NCBI GenBank assembly: GCA_937922085.1
Contig: CAKZVD010000017.1
Coordinates: 1 to 52,675, forward strand
Direction of reading: 5' to 3'
Length of the DNA: 52,675 bases
Source of the DNA: an uncultured Tenacibaculum sp.
GTDB taxonomy: Bacteria; Bacteroidota; Bacteroidia; Flavobacteriales; Flavobacteriaceae
Shown: positions 8,375 through 16,574 of the stretch, one piece after another
Layout of the letters: the number at the start of each line of letters is the position of its first letter
Numbering within the stretch: position 1 is the stretch's first letter
The notes under the pieces: generated by a model
Databases searched by the model: none
Seen by the model: only the letters and a program-made list of their open reading frames with translations
Told to the model about the DNA's origin: nothing
Program-made: the position numbers and the translations under genes

Positions 8375-8842
8375 TTAATTAATTTTACAGTTTTTTCTTT
8401 TTCTTGTATCAATTAAAAAAATTATTTTCCATTTTTCATTTTGTTTAAATAATTGAAAAGAATTAGTTCCACAATGACTAAATTTTTCATTTAAATAAAA
8501 CTCATAGGGTGTCCAAACCAACGCTAAATTATCATCAACTTTAATATCATATGATATTAATTTTTCAAAATAAATAGTTTCTTTCTTCTTTAAAGCTATT
8601 GCTTTTAATAATTCTTGCCTTGTCTGATCTTTTAAAACACTTTTACCTTTTTTATTTTTATATGTTGTTTGAATTTTAACCCCTGAATGCAAAACACTAC
8701 TTACCTTAGAAGAATCCCCTTCATGTAAGCCTTCAAAAAAAACACTTATCATCTTCTTTATTTTTTGCTTTTCAGAAATATTCTGTCCACTTAAAGAACA
8801 ATTTAAAAAGGAAAAAAATATAATTATGAAAATTTTATTCAT
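8375..8842 (-). CDS. secreted NTF2-like / DUF4440-type protein
   Basis: A signal peptide (MNKIFIIIFFSFLNCSLSGQ) precedes a domain of about 135 residues with the NTF2-like (SnoaL) pattern: a first helix with IKKMISVFFEGLHEGDSSKVSSVLHSG, a middle sheet, and the closing strands ALVWTPYEFYLNEKFSHCGTNSFQL and WKIIFLIDTRKR. In flavobacteria such exported proteins are usually annotated as nuclear transport factor 2 family or putative lumazine-binding. No catalytic residues can be named. It is followed on the same strand, after 27 bp, by the sigma factor gene and could be read with it. Confidence 0.75.
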   Translation of the reverse strand: MNKIFIIIFFSFLNCSLSGQNISEKQKIKKMISVFFEGLHEGDSSKVSSVLHSGVKIQTTYKNKKGKSVLKDQTRQELLKAIALKKKETIYFEKLISYDIKVDDNLALVWTPYEFYLNEKFSHCGTNSFQLFKQNEKWKIIFLIDTRKRKNCKIN

Positions 8843-8956
8843 TCTTGTTTTTTGTAAATCTATAAAAATTAGAATATATCAAATTCAAATTAACAGAAGA
8901 TTAACTAGTTTCATGTATTTTCTATATTTTTACTCAAAAATAAAATAACAATAAAA

Positions 8957-9775
8957 ATGTCAGTAGCCAAAAAACAATATAAAAGGATTACCGTGAAATC
9001 GTTAATTGAAATGAAAGCCAATAAGGAAAAGATATCTATGCTTACGGCTTATGATTATACGATGGCTAAAATTGTTGATGCAGCTGGGATAGATGTAATT
9101 TTAGTAGGTGATTCTGCTTCAAATGTTATGGCTGGGCATGAAACAACATTACCGATTACTTTAGATCAAATGATTTATCATGCAAGTTCTGTAATTCGTG
9201 CTATTGAACGTTGTTTAGTTGTTGTTGATTTACCTTTTGGAACCTACCAAGGAAACTCTAAACACGCTTTAGAATCTGCCATAAGAATTATGAAAGAAAC
9301 AGGTGGGCATGCTGTTAAATTAGAAGGTGGAGCTGAGATTGAACAATCTATCTCAAGAATTTTAACCGCAGGTATTCCTGTAATGGGACATTTAGGTTTA
9401 ACTCCTCAATCTATTTATAAGTTCGGAACTTATACCGTAAGAGCTAAAGAAGAAGAAGAGGCTGCTAAATTAAAAGAGGATGCTTTATTATTAGAAAAAT
9501 TAGGTTGTTTTGCATTAGTGTTAGAAAAAGTTCCTGCTAAGTTAGCTCAAGAAGTCGCAGAAAGTTTAACCATACCTGTGATTGGAATTGGTGCTGGTGC
9601 TGGTGTAGATGGACAAGTATTAGTTACACATGATATGTTAGGTATGACACACGAATTTAATCCTCGTTTTTTACGTCGTTACTTAGACTTATATTCTGAA
9701 ATGACTAATGCCTTTAAACAATATATAGATGATGTAAAAAGTGTTGATTTTCCTAATGACAAGGAACAGTATTAA
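8957..9775 (+). CDS. panB: 3-methyl-2-oxobutanoate hydroxymethyltransferase
   Basis: PanB transfers a hydroxymethyl group from 5,10-methylene-tetrahydrofolate to 2-oxoisovalerate, giving ketopantoate, the first committed step of pantothenate and CoA synthesis. The 272-residue protein has family length. It shows [19 protein letters not shown] at the start of the barrel, the metal-binding [11 protein letters not shown] (Asp52, Ser53), [19 protein letters not shown], the catalytic-Glu strand [11 protein letters not shown] and the closing [20 protein letters not shown]. Other pantothenate genes are not next to it, and the downstream gene looks unrelated. The assignment is essentially certain. Confidence 0.98.
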   Translation: MSVAKKQYKRITVKSLIEMKANKEKISMLTAYDYTMAKIVDAAGIDVILVGDSASNVMAGHETTLPITLDQMIYHASSVIRAIERCLVVVDLPFGTYQGNSKHALESAIRIMKETGGHAVKLEGGAEIEQSISRILTAGIPVMGHLGLTPQSIYKFGTYTVRAKEEEEAAKLKEDALLLEKLGCFALVLEKVPAKLAQEVAESLTIPVIGIGAGAGVDGQVLVTHDMLGMTHEFNPRFLRRYLDLYSEMTNAFKQYIDDVKSVDFPNDKEQY

Positions 9776-9853
9776 TGAAAAATTATACCGCCTTAAATTT
9801 TGAATTTAAAATTAACTTGGAGTTTAAGGTGCTTTCAAAAATTACAAGAAACT

Positions 9854-10540
9854 ATGAAAAAAACTACCCTGCTATTTACGTTATTACTATCTACTTTATC
9901 TTTTAGTCAACAAGGGTTTATAGAAGTTGAAGTAAGAGACTCTATAAAACTAAAGGTATCTAAATTTGAGTATTTAATTGAAATTGTACAAAACAGTGAG
10001 GATTTATATGCAAACGACAACATTAATGTCGTTGATACAAGGAATAAAATTAAAGAAAAAACAAGATTACAAAAAATAGAGCTTGAAAAATTTTTAAATA
10101 AAAACAACTATACTTATAGATTACCAGAGAATGGCTATTTGATAAACAATAATTCTTTATTCAATGATAAATCTTTCATAATCACTTTAAAAAGCAAAGC
10201 AGAAATAAATAAAGTTCGAAAAGATTTTAAAAAATTTAATTATATAAATATCAGTTTAAAAGAAACACTTTTCGAAAATAAACTAGAAACGCAGTTAGAG
10301 GCTGAAAAAAGACTATTTAAAAAATTAATAGAAAAAGCAACTAAAAAAGCGTCTATGATTGCTGAATTATCAAGGTTAAAACTGGGAAAAATAATAGAAT
10401 TTAAAGAAGTAAAAGAGATTGATAATCTTTCATTTAATATTATGGATTTATATATTACAAGCCAAAGTAATTTAAATACTAAAGGAGTAAATTATATAAA
10501 TAACTATAAGGCAATTGTTATAAAATTTATAGCTAAATAA
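9854..10540 (+). CDS. exported SIMPL/DUF541-like protein
   Basis: From the ATG at 9854 the product is 228 residues with a clear signal peptide (MKKTTLLFTLLLSTLSFSQQ). An in-frame TTG at 9800 would place 18 unlikely residues in front of it. The mature part starts with a strand, FIEVEVRDSIKLKVSKFEYL. Late in the protein comes the helix AEKRLFKKLIEKATKKASMIAEL followed by LKLGKIIEFKE, which resembles the KAexlA...lGlxlGkv pattern of SIMPL (DUF541) periplasmic proteins. The match is to pattern only, so the family is tentative. It heads a run of small envelope genes up to 12.07 kb. Confidence 0.6.
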   Translation: MKKTTLLFTLLLSTLSFSQQGFIEVEVRDSIKLKVSKFEYLIEIVQNSEDLYANDNINVVDTRNKIKEKTRLQKIELEKFLNKNNYTYRLPENGYLINNNSLFNDKSFIITLKSKAEINKVRKDFKKFNYINISLKETLFENKLETQLEAEKRLFKKLIEKATKKASMIAELSRLKLGKIIEFKEVKEIDNLSFNIMDLYITSQSNLNTKGVNYINNYKAIVIKFIAK

Positions 10541-10572
10541 CCTTTGCTTTCTAACAAGATGCATTCAATATA

Positions 10573-10947
10573 ATGAGAAACAACATCATCTTCATTATCT
10601 TATTCATTCTACAAAGCAACATGAATGCTCAAAAAATGAATACAAAAATACTTTTAACTAAAGGTACAGATGGTAAAACAACATACACAAGTCAAAATTT
10701 ACAAATAGAAATTTCAGATACTTTTTATGAATGGGGTACAGAAAGCCCTGATAGTGATGAAAGTTTTCATTACATACATCAAACATTAAGTATAACCACT
10801 AAAACAGAGCAGAAAAAATTTAGCTTTTATAACTACAACATAAAAAAAGGTTTTTATTTAGATATTGGGGGTTATAAAATTATTCCTTTAAAAGTAAAAT
10901 GGGATCCCTACACTATAGAAATAGTAATTCATAAAAAACAATTATGA
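10573..10947 (+). CDS. small exported protein, function unknown
   Basis: This 124-residue product has a signal peptide (MRNNIIFIILFILQSNMNAQ). The mature part is short, beta-rich and polar, with YEWGTESPDSDESFHYIHQT and a hydrophobic end (GYKIIPLKVKWDPYTIEIVIHKKQ). No family is recognised. It overlaps the next gene by 4 bp (ATGA), so the two are probably translationally coupled. Confidence 0.7.
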   Translation: MRNNIIFIILFILQSNMNAQKMNTKILLTKGTDGKTTYTSQNLQIEISDTFYEWGTESPDSDESFHYIHQTLSITTKTEQKKFSFYNYNIKKGFYLDIGGYKIIPLKVKWDPYTIEIVIHKKQL

Positions 10948-11330
10948 CTAGTGTTTTCGACTTAGTATATCAATTACTAAAATGGCTATCTAAAATAAGT
11001 GGTTTTACATATAGAGAAATTAACATCATTGTTTATTTCATAATAATCCCTTCTTTTTTTCTCTTTTTAATAAGTCGAATTTTAAGGCAGAAATACATTA
11101 TTATTAGCTTCTTTTTACTTATTTTATTTTTATTGTTAATAATTCCAAATTTTGAACTTTTTTCAAGTCAGTTATTTGATAAATCGGTTTCTTTTTTAAA
11201 TTCGTTCAACAATATTGGATTAAATTATATACAGGCTTCAGTAGTTATATGTGTAATAATTCCTGTTATAATAATATCCATTTTGTTTTATTTAAATACT
11301 AATAAAATAAAATCAAAATGTATAAATTAA
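10944..11330 (+). CDS. small integral membrane protein (GFTYREIN motif)
   Basis: The 128-residue protein has an amphipathic N-terminal helix (VFDLVYQLLKWLSKISG) and then three or four hydrophobic segments (about residues 27-47, 52-70 and 90-117). The stretch SGFTYREINIIVYFIIIPSFFL resembles TGLSYYEINFFFFCLLYPIAL in the small protein at 48.68 kb, so the two look like members of one small membrane family. It overlaps the exported protein upstream by 4 bp and the LytTR reading frame downstream by 13 bp. Function is unknown. Confidence 0.7.
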   Translation: MTSVFDLVYQLLKWLSKISGFTYREINIIVYFIIIPSFFLFLISRILRQKYIIISFFLLILFLLLIIPNFELFSSQLFDKSVSFLNSFNNIGLNYIQASVVICVIIPVIIISILFYLNTNKIKSKCIN

Positions 11331-12072
11331 ATCCATCACTTAAACACCATCTATTAATAGGAGTATTTATTGCAATATGGGGTTTTCTTTTTACTTTTTT
11401 AACAAGACCTTTTAATGACGGCACACTCAGCTTTAATCAATGGTTATCAATAAGTATTGGTTTTAATATAATTTCTTTTTTATCATATATTCTATTAAGT
11501 TTAATTCAAAAAAAAATCTATCAAAAAAAAATAAATGGAATATTTTTCTTGAAATAACAGGCTTACTTTTTTATCAAATAATATTTACCGTTGGTGTTTT
11601 TATTTATTATAAAAATCCTGTGTTTTTATCAGGCTCAGGTGACTATACTTTTTGGGAATTTTGTACGAAAATCATTTTTAAATCCGCTTTAATTTTGATT
11701 CCGATTATTATTATTATTATGGCTAGACGTTATTCTATTAAACTAATTCCTATAAAAGAAGATACTATCATTATAAAAGGGGATTATAAGTTGGATATTT
11801 TAAGAATAAGAAAATCAGAATTAATTGGTGTTTCTAATGCTCAGAATTATGTAGAAATATTTTTTATTAATAATAATGAGCTTACATCAAAACTAATTCG
11901 TTCTTCTTTAAAAAAAATATTAGTTGATTTAGATTTTTTGGTTCAAACACATCGCTCACATTTAATAAACCCATCACATTTTAAATCTTGGAAAAATCAA
12001 AATACTATTTCTCTTACATTCATGGAATTTCCTGTTTCTAAAAATTATAAAGAATCTTTATTCTCTCTTTAA
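11318..12072 (+). pseudogene. membrane-bound LytTR-type regulator with a -1 frameshift at an A9 run
   Basis: Two reading frames together encode one protein of about 250 residues. The first (11318 to a stop at 11557) gives SLKHHLLIGVFIAIWGF and two membrane helices. The second is open from at least 11521 to 12072 and continues as KNKWNIFLEITGLLFYQIIF, two more helices, then a LytTR DNA-binding domain (about the last 100 residues, with VSNAQNYVEIFF, LIRSSLKKI, FLVQTHRSHLIN and FPVSKNYKESL). The frames join if ribosomes slip back one base in the run of nine A at 11523-11531, where CAA AAA AAA contains the slippery heptamer A AAA AAA. It could be a real pseudogene, programmed slippage or a base-call error. 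A GTG at 11620 could start only the C-terminal part. Confidence 0.75.
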
Positions 12073-12180
12073 TTTTTCATACCTAAAACCCATAATTTAA
12101 TACCTAACCACTATAAACACTACACTTTAAAGTTCTTTTAATTTATTTTTGATTCAACATTATAACATAATTAAAGATTC

Positions 12181-13377
12181 ATGAAATTAAAAAAAAAGGT
12201 TTTTTATTCCCTAATTTTATTTAGTGCTCTGTTAAATAGCTGCTCTTCTAAAAATACGATTGATAGTTATATTGGTTTTGATATATCAAAAGAATCTATT
12301 GATTATTATCTAAATCAAAAAATGGAAGATTTAGATATTCCAGGAATATCTATTGCATTTATCAACAACGGAAAAGTAGTATATCACACCACAAAAGGCT
12401 TTTCAAATAAACAAAAGCAATTACCAGTAACCAATAAAACTATTTTCGAAGCAGCTTCCTTATCAAAACCTCTTTTTACTTATTTCGTTATGAAATATGT
12501 TGAAGAAGGTAAATTAGATTTAGACAAACCTCTTTTTCAATATTTACCTTATCCAGATATTGAAAACGATGACCGTTATAAAAAAATTACTGCAAGAATG
12601 GTCTTAAGTCATCGTTCAGGTTTCCCCAATTGGCGTTCCGATTATAAAGAAAATAAGCTCTTTATTCAATTTGAACCAGGAACAACATATTTCTACTCTG
12701 GAGAAGGATATCAATATTTAGCAAAAGTTTTAAAGCATATTGAAAATACAGATTGGAATGGATTAGAATTGAAATTTCAAGAAAAAGTAGCACAACCTAT
12801 TGGAATGAAACATACTGTATTTATTCAAGATACCTATGCAAAAGAAAATAAAGCGGCACCTTATGACGAAAATGGACAATGGATTAAAGAAAAAAATGAT
12901 CCGCAAAGGTTGTTAAGGCAACAATTTGTTGCACCTGCTTCAGCACATTCCGAATCTATAGATTTTTCGAAATGGTTAATCGCTTTAATGAATAAAAAAG
13001 GATTAAAAACAGCTACTTATAATGAAATGTTTAAACCACATTCTCTAGTTGAAAAAATGGAGTATTTTGATTTAAATTATACCTTAGGTTTTTTTAACCC
13101 AGATATTCCTTTTACCAATTTGTATATAGGTGGGGGGAACAACTATGGTTTCACTTCTTTTTTTACTATTGACACAAATAAAAAGTGGGGATTTGTTCTT
13201 TTTACAAACTCTGAATATGGGGAGAAATTAGGACAAGATTTATCCTATTATTTATTAACAGGCCCAAATAAAACAAAATTATACTTGATTTTGGGTTTCA
13301 TCCTAATTTTATTAATTATACTAATTAGAGACGCTACAAAGTTTATCATTAGAAAAATAACAAAACGAAAAACATAG
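12181..13377 (+). CDS. class C beta-lactamase-related serine hydrolase lipoprotein
   Basis: This 398-residue protein belongs to the serine beta-lactamase / DD-peptidase-like fold (Beta-lactamase family, class C related). The signal peptide ends in a lipobox-like LLNSC (Cys21). The catalytic SxxK motif is SLSK (Ser93, Lys96) within FEAASLSKPLF, and the YxN-position motif is YSG (Tyr172). A C-terminal hydrophobic helix (about residues 366-386) adds a membrane anchor. Proteins of this kind are often esterases or D-peptidases, and real beta-lactam resistance cannot be inferred. It stands alone, 108 bp after the LytTR frame. Confidence 0.88.
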   Translation: MKLKKKVFYSLILFSALLNSCSSKNTIDSYIGFDISKESIDYYLNQKMEDLDIPGISIAFINNGKVVYHTTKGFSNKQKQLPVTNKTIFEAASLSKPLFTYFVMKYVEEGKLDLDKPLFQYLPYPDIENDDRYKKITARMVLSHRSGFPNWRSDYKENKLFIQFEPGTTYFYSGEGYQYLAKVLKHIENTDWNGLELKFQEKVAQPIGMKHTVFIQDTYAKENKAAPYDENGQWIKEKNDPQRLLRQQFVAPASAHSESIDFSKWLIALMNKKGLKTATYNEMFKPHSLVEKMEYFDLNYTLGFFNPDIPFTNLYIGGGNNYGFTSFFTIDTNKKWGFVLFTNSEYGEKLGQDLSYYLLTGPNKTKLYLILGFILILLIILIRDATKFIIRKITKRKT

Positions 13378-13393
13378 ATAATTTTTAAAATTA

Positions 13394-13432
13394 AACTCTC
13401 GTAATTCTATTAATTAGAGTTAAAATATTTTT
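13394..13432 (+). terminator. weak terminator-like hairpin
   Basis: AACTCT (13394-13399) can pair with AGAGTT (13416-13421), followed by an A/T run ending in six T, shortly after the serine hydrolase stop. The short stem makes it uncertain. Confidence 0.3.
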
Positions 13433-13469
13433 TCTATAAGAGAAAGAAAAAATCATCAAATAAAAACTA

Positions 13470-13477
13470 TTTTTGTG
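13470..13477 (+). promoter_or_regulatory. -7 promoter element of the hydroxyacid dehydrogenase gene
   Basis: TATTTTTG fits the TAnnTTTG consensus and lies 39 bp before the ATG. No TTG is found at the -33 distance, so this is a partial match. Confidence 0.4.
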
Positions 13478-13516
13478 GTTTAAAATGGTATAATCTCTTC
13501 ACAAAAGTAAATCAAC

Positions 13517-14473
13517 ATGAAAGTCTTACATTTAGATGCTAATCATTCTTTATTAATAGATCAATTAAATGACTTAGGATATATCAATGATACCGATTAT
13601 ACTGCTACAAAAGAAGTCGTAGAAGATAAAATTCATAATTATGATGGTATTATCATCAGAAGTAGATTTAGTATTGATAAACAATTTTTAGATAAAGCTT
13701 CTAATTTAAAATTTATTGGTCGTGTAGGTGCTGGTTTAGAAAATATTGATTGTGATTACGCTGAAAAAAAAGGGGTTACATTAATTTCCGCACCCGAAGG
13801 AAATAGAAATGCTGTGGGGGAACATTCTTTAGGTATGTTACTTTCCCTTTTTAATAAATTAAATAAAGCTGATAAAGAAGTTAGAGAAGGTAAATGGCTA
13901 AGAGAAGAAAATAGAGGTGTTGAGTTAGATGGCAAAACAGTTGGACTTATTGGTTATGGTAACATGGGTAAAGCTTTTGCTAAAAAATTAAGAGGCTTTG
14001 ATGTAGATGTACTTTGTTATGATATTAAACCCAATGTAGGTGATGAAAATTGTAAACAAGTATCTTTATCTGAATTACAAGAAAAATCAGATGTACTAAG
14101 TTTACACACTCCTCAAACTGAATTAACGATGAATATGATTGACGAAAATTTCATCAATCAATTTAAAAATCCTTTCTGGTTAGTTAATACAGCAAGAGGA
14201 AAATCTGTTGTTACAAAAGATTTAGTATTGGCTTTAGAAGTAGGTAAAATTTTAGGTGCTGGTTTAGATGTTTTAGAATATGAAAAAAAATCGTTTGAAA
14301 ATCTTTTCAAAAAAAATACTACATCAGACAAAATCGAAATGCCTAAAGCTTTTCAATATTTAGTAAATTCAGAAAAAGTAATTTTATCTCCTCATGTTGC
14401 TGGTTGGACCATTGAAAGTAAAGAAAAATTAGCTCAAACTATTGTAAATAAAATCAAACTTAAATTTAACTAA
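13517..14473 (+). CDS. NAD-dependent D-2-hydroxyacid dehydrogenase (phosphoglycerate dehydrogenase-like)
   Basis: The 318-residue enzyme has the two-domain hydroxyacid dehydrogenase layout. The substrate-domain loop is IGRVGAGLENIDCDYAEKKG, and the Rossmann motif is VGLIGYGNMGKAFAKKL (about residues 141-157). Catalytic positions are recognisable: Arg in LVNTARGKSVV, Glu in LDVLEYEKKSF, and His in LSPHVAGWT. It lacks the C-terminal ACT domain of long SerA enzymes, so it could act on 3-phosphoglycerate or on another 2-hydroxyacid. No serC or serB neighbour helps decide. It is a single gene with its own promoter. Confidence 0.9.
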   Translation: MKVLHLDANHSLLIDQLNDLGYINDTDYTATKEVVEDKIHNYDGIIIRSRFSIDKQFLDKASNLKFIGRVGAGLENIDCDYAEKKGVTLISAPEGNRNAVGEHSLGMLLSLFNKLNKADKEVREGKWLREENRGVELDGKTVGLIGYGNMGKAFAKKLRGFDVDVLCYDIKPNVGDENCKQVSLSELQEKSDVLSLHTPQTELTMNMIDENFINQFKNPFWLVNTARGKSVVTKDLVLALEVGKILGAGLDVLEYEKKSFENLFKKNTTSDKIEMPKAFQYLVNSEKVILSPHVAGWTIESKEKLAQTIVNKIKLKFN

Positions 14474-14525
14474 TTCCTTTTTTATTTAGATATAATTAAA
14501 TGTTTTGTTGAAAACCATGTTTTTT

Positions 14526-14539
14526 ACCGAATGTTTGGT
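14526..14539. promoter_or_regulatory. operator upstream of the TetR gene
   Basis: ACCGAA-TG-TTTGGT is an imperfect inverted repeat that matches the perfect one at 15151-15164. Its right half contains the TTTG of the gene's own -33 element, so binding would block the promoter. This suggests autorepression. Confidence 0.65.
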
Positions 14540-14564
14540 TACTGTAATTATTTTTGTATTTTTG
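14534..14564 (+). promoter_or_regulatory. promoter of the TetR gene (-33 and -7)
   Basis: TTTG (14534-14537), 19 bp, then TATTTTTG (14557-14564) is a full match to the Bacteroidota TTTG-N19-TAnnTTTG promoter. The ATG at 14569 follows 4 bp later, implying a leaderless or near-leaderless transcript. Confidence 0.65.
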
Positions 14565-14568
14565 CTGT

Positions 14569-15129
14569 ATGAGACCACAAAAAGTAAATAGTTCAGAATT
14601 ATTACAAGGAATGCTAAATGTTTTTCGTTCGAAAGGATATGAAGGAGCAAGCCTTAATGATTTAGCTACCTCTTCTGGTTTACAAAAAGCAAGTTTATAT
14701 CATCGTTTTCCTAATGGAAAAAAAGAAATAGCAACAGCTGTACTGAATTATGTTAATGAAGGTTTACAAAAAGATCTTTGTAAAATTCTTGCTGATACTA
14801 CAATACCGTCAAACAAACGAATAATGAAGGTTATTGAAAACATTAATTCTTTTTATGATGGTGGTAAAGCTACCTGTCTACTAAGATCAATCTCTTTAAA
14901 TACTGGTATGGAGTTATTTGGTACAGAAATTAAAGACAACATGAATGAATGGATTAATGCTTTCGCTAATTTTGGTAAGGAAATTGGATTCAGTGAAGAA
15001 ACAGCGATAGAAAACGCAAGAGAAACATTAATTACAATTCAAGGAAGTTTAGTCGTTAGTAAAGGACTTGGTGATTTTACTATTTTTAAAAAAGCGCTTT
15101 CTAAAATAGAACACATTTATAAGGAATAA
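14569..15129 (+). CDS. TetR/AcrR family transcriptional regulator
   Basis: This 186-residue repressor-type protein starts at the ATG at 14569. An in-frame TTG at 14554 lies inside the promoter and is rejected. The N-terminal helix-turn-helix is LLQGMLNVFRSKGYEGASL, then NDLATSSGLQKASLYHRFPNGKKEIA, typical of the family. The C-terminal ligand domain contains Cys in KATCLLRSIS. Matching inverted repeats (ACCGAA-TG-TTCGGT type) lie before this gene and before the DsrE-like gene, so it most likely controls itself, the DsrE-like gene and perhaps the PNPOx-like gene. The inducer is unknown. Confidence 0.92.
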   Translation: MRPQKVNSSELLQGMLNVFRSKGYEGASLNDLATSSGLQKASLYHRFPNGKKEIATAVLNYVNEGLQKDLCKILADTTIPSNKRIMKVIENINSFYDGGKATCLLRSISLNTGMELFGTEIKDNMNEWINAFANFGKEIGFSEETAIENARETLITIQGSLVVSKGLGDFTIFKKALSKIEHIYKE

Positions 15130-15150
15130 AAAAATTTAATTATTAAAATT

Positions 15151-15164
15151 ACCGAATGTTCGGT
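15151..15164. promoter_or_regulatory. operator upstream of the DsrE-like gene
   Basis: ACCGAA-TG-TTCGGT is a perfect 14-bp inverted repeat with a 2-bp centre, 15 bp before the DsrE-like ATG. It shares 13 of 14 bases with the site in front of the TetR gene. It is the best candidate binding site of that regulator. Confidence 0.7.
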
Positions 15165-15179
15165 TATAAACTAAATATA

Positions 15180-15545
15180 ATGAGTAAAACAGCAATCGTA
15201 ATTATTTCAGACCCAAAAAGCAATACTGATGAATCACTAGCAAGAGTATTAAACGCAATGGCTGCGGCCTATGATTATAAAACTAGTGGTGAAGATGTAA
15301 AAATAGTTTTTACAGGTACTGGAACACGTTGGCCAAGTAGACTTCAAAAAGAAGATCATATGGCACATAAAATTTATAAAGAAATAGAAGATGTTATACT
15401 AGGTGTTTCAGCAGCTTGTTCACAAGTATTTGGAGCAGATCCTTCAGGTTTAGATTTAATACAAAACAACCCTGTTCCTGGAACTCCTGGATTACCTAGT
15501 TTAGTTCAATTACAAAAAGACGGATATAACATTCTTACCTTCTAA
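15180..15545 (+). CDS. DsrE family protein
   Basis: From the ATG at 15180 this is a 121-residue cytosolic protein with the DsrE/DsrF-like fold: a first strand KTAIVIISDP, the helix ESLARVLNAMAAAYDYK, the strand VKIVFTGTGTRWPS, and a Cys after the central helix (VSAACSQVFGA). Members of the family include sulfur-transfer proteins of the tRNA and sulfur-oxidation systems, but many are uncharacterised. The single Cys is at a plausible position for sulfur relay. An upstream in-frame ATG at 15156 falls inside the operator and is rejected. The context ties it to the TetR gene just before and to the FMN-type protein after it. Confidence 0.85.
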   Translation: MSKTAIVIISDPKSNTDESLARVLNAMAAAYDYKTSGEDVKIVFTGTGTRWPSRLQKEDHMAHKIYKEIEDVILGVSAACSQVFGADPSGLDLIQNNPVPGTPGLPSLVQLQKDGYNILTF

Positions 15546-15559
15546 TTTTAAAAAAATTA

Positions 15560-15600
15560 TATATCACTATATTTTTTTTGACTTATGGTGATATATTTTT
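15560..15600 (+). terminator. terminator-like hairpin after the DsrE-like gene
   Basis: TATATCAC (15560-15567) and GTGATATA (15588-15595) pair perfectly around a 20-nt loop and are followed by TTTTT. The long loop and AT-rich stem weaken the call; it may only partly separate the DsrE-like and PNPOx-like genes. Confidence 0.45.
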
Positions 15601-15641
15601 AAGCTTATCCATAACATCTAATTTATATAACATTAAAAACC

Positions 15642-16574
15642 ATGAACTCTATATACAATAAAGGAGAAATTGCTTTACAAGAAAAGTTTGGAGAAACTAA
15701 AATGGCAAATCGAGTTCGTAGAGCAATAAAAAATGAAATTGTGCCTGGAGCAATCGCTTTTATAGAAAATCAATCAATGGTTATTGTTAGTAGTGTAGAT
15801 GAAAACAATAATGTCTGGACTTCTCTTTTAATTGGTAATTATGGTTTAGCTTCAGTAGTTAATCAAAACGAAATTTTGTTTGACACTAAAAAAATACAAA
15901 GCTCTATAAATGATGTTTTCTTTAAAAACACCATAAAAGAAAACTCTAAAATGGGTTCTATTTTTATAGAGTTAGGGTCTAGAAGACGTTTTCGAATAAA
16001 CGGAAACGTACATCATAAAACTACAGGCATTCATTTACAAATTGAAGAAGCATATCCTAATTGTCCAAAATACATACAACGAAGAATTTTAACAATTACT
16101 GAAAACTCTAAAAGAACTTCTCCTGAAATTTCATCTGGTACACAATTAAATACTTCTCAAAAAGAGTTAATATTAAAATCAGACACTTTCTTTGTGGGTA
16201 GTCAATCAACAGATAAAAAATTAGACAGTTCTCACAGAGGAGGTAATCCTGGTTTTATTGAAATCTTAGGAAATGGTGATTTAAAAATACCTGATTATAT
16301 AGGTAATAGCATGTATAATACTTTAGGTAATATTTTTGAAAACCCAAATGTTGGTCTTGTTTTTATTGATTTTGAACAAGGACATACACTACAAATAACA
16401 GGACATGCATCTTTATTGCTAGATCAACACACAAATATTGATTATATAAAAACAACAGATACCGGAAGATACTGGATTTTTAAAACCATAAAATGGATAG
16501 AAACTTTTAAACATAACAATGCTAAATGGGAATATGAAGATGCTTCTCCTTTTAATCCTGATTTTTCTTTTTAA
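15642..16574 (+). CDS. pyridoxamine 5'-phosphate oxidase-like flavoprotein
   Basis: The 310-residue protein has two split-barrel halves. The first (about residues 25-135) includes IPGAIAFIENQSMVIVSSVD-like strands and NNVWTSLLIGNYG, then GSIFIELGSRRRFRINGNV. The second (about 175-300) includes the strand DTFFVGSQSTDKKLDSSHRGGNPGFIEI and GNIFENPNVGLVFIDF...LQITGHASLL. Such duplicated PNPOx-like proteins probably bind FMN and reduce or detoxify small molecules, rather than making pyridoxal phosphate. It follows the TetR/DsrE pair by 96 bp and may share their control. Confidence 0.85.
   Translation: MNSIYNKGEIALQEKFGETKMANRVRRAIKNEIVPGAIAFIENQSMVIVSSVDENNNVWTSLLIGNYGLASVVNQNEILFDTKKIQSSINDVFFKNTIKENSKMGSIFIELGSRRRFRINGNVHHKTTGIHLQIEEAYPNCPKYIQRRILTITENSKRTSPEISSGTQLNTSQKELILKSDTFFVGSQSTDKKLDSSHRGGNPGFIEILGNGDLKIPDYIGNSMYNTLGNIFENPNVGLVFIDFEQGHTLQITGHASLLLDQHTNIDYIKTTDTGRYWIFKTIKWIETFKHNNAKWEYEDASPFNPDFSF

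Noticed and set aside
9789..9837. Hairpin CGCCTTAAA...TTTAAGGTG between panB and the SIMPL-like gene
   Set aside because: The arms pair, but no T run follows and the loop is long; it may be a panB end structure but cannot be called a terminator.
9800..9853. Upstream TTG start of the SIMPL-like gene
   Set aside because: It would add 18 residues before a perfect signal peptide; the ATG at 9854 is far better.
12181..13377. Antibiotic-resistance beta-lactamase
   Set aside because: The protein is related to class C enzymes but is a membrane-anchored member of the broad serine hydrolase group; resistance cannot be inferred.
14554..14568. Upstream TTG start of the TetR gene
   Set aside because: It falls inside the promoter's -7 region.
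15156..15179. Upstream ATG start of the DsrE-like gene
   Set aside because: The ATG is part of the perfect operator palindrome; the ATG at 15180 begins the conserved fold.
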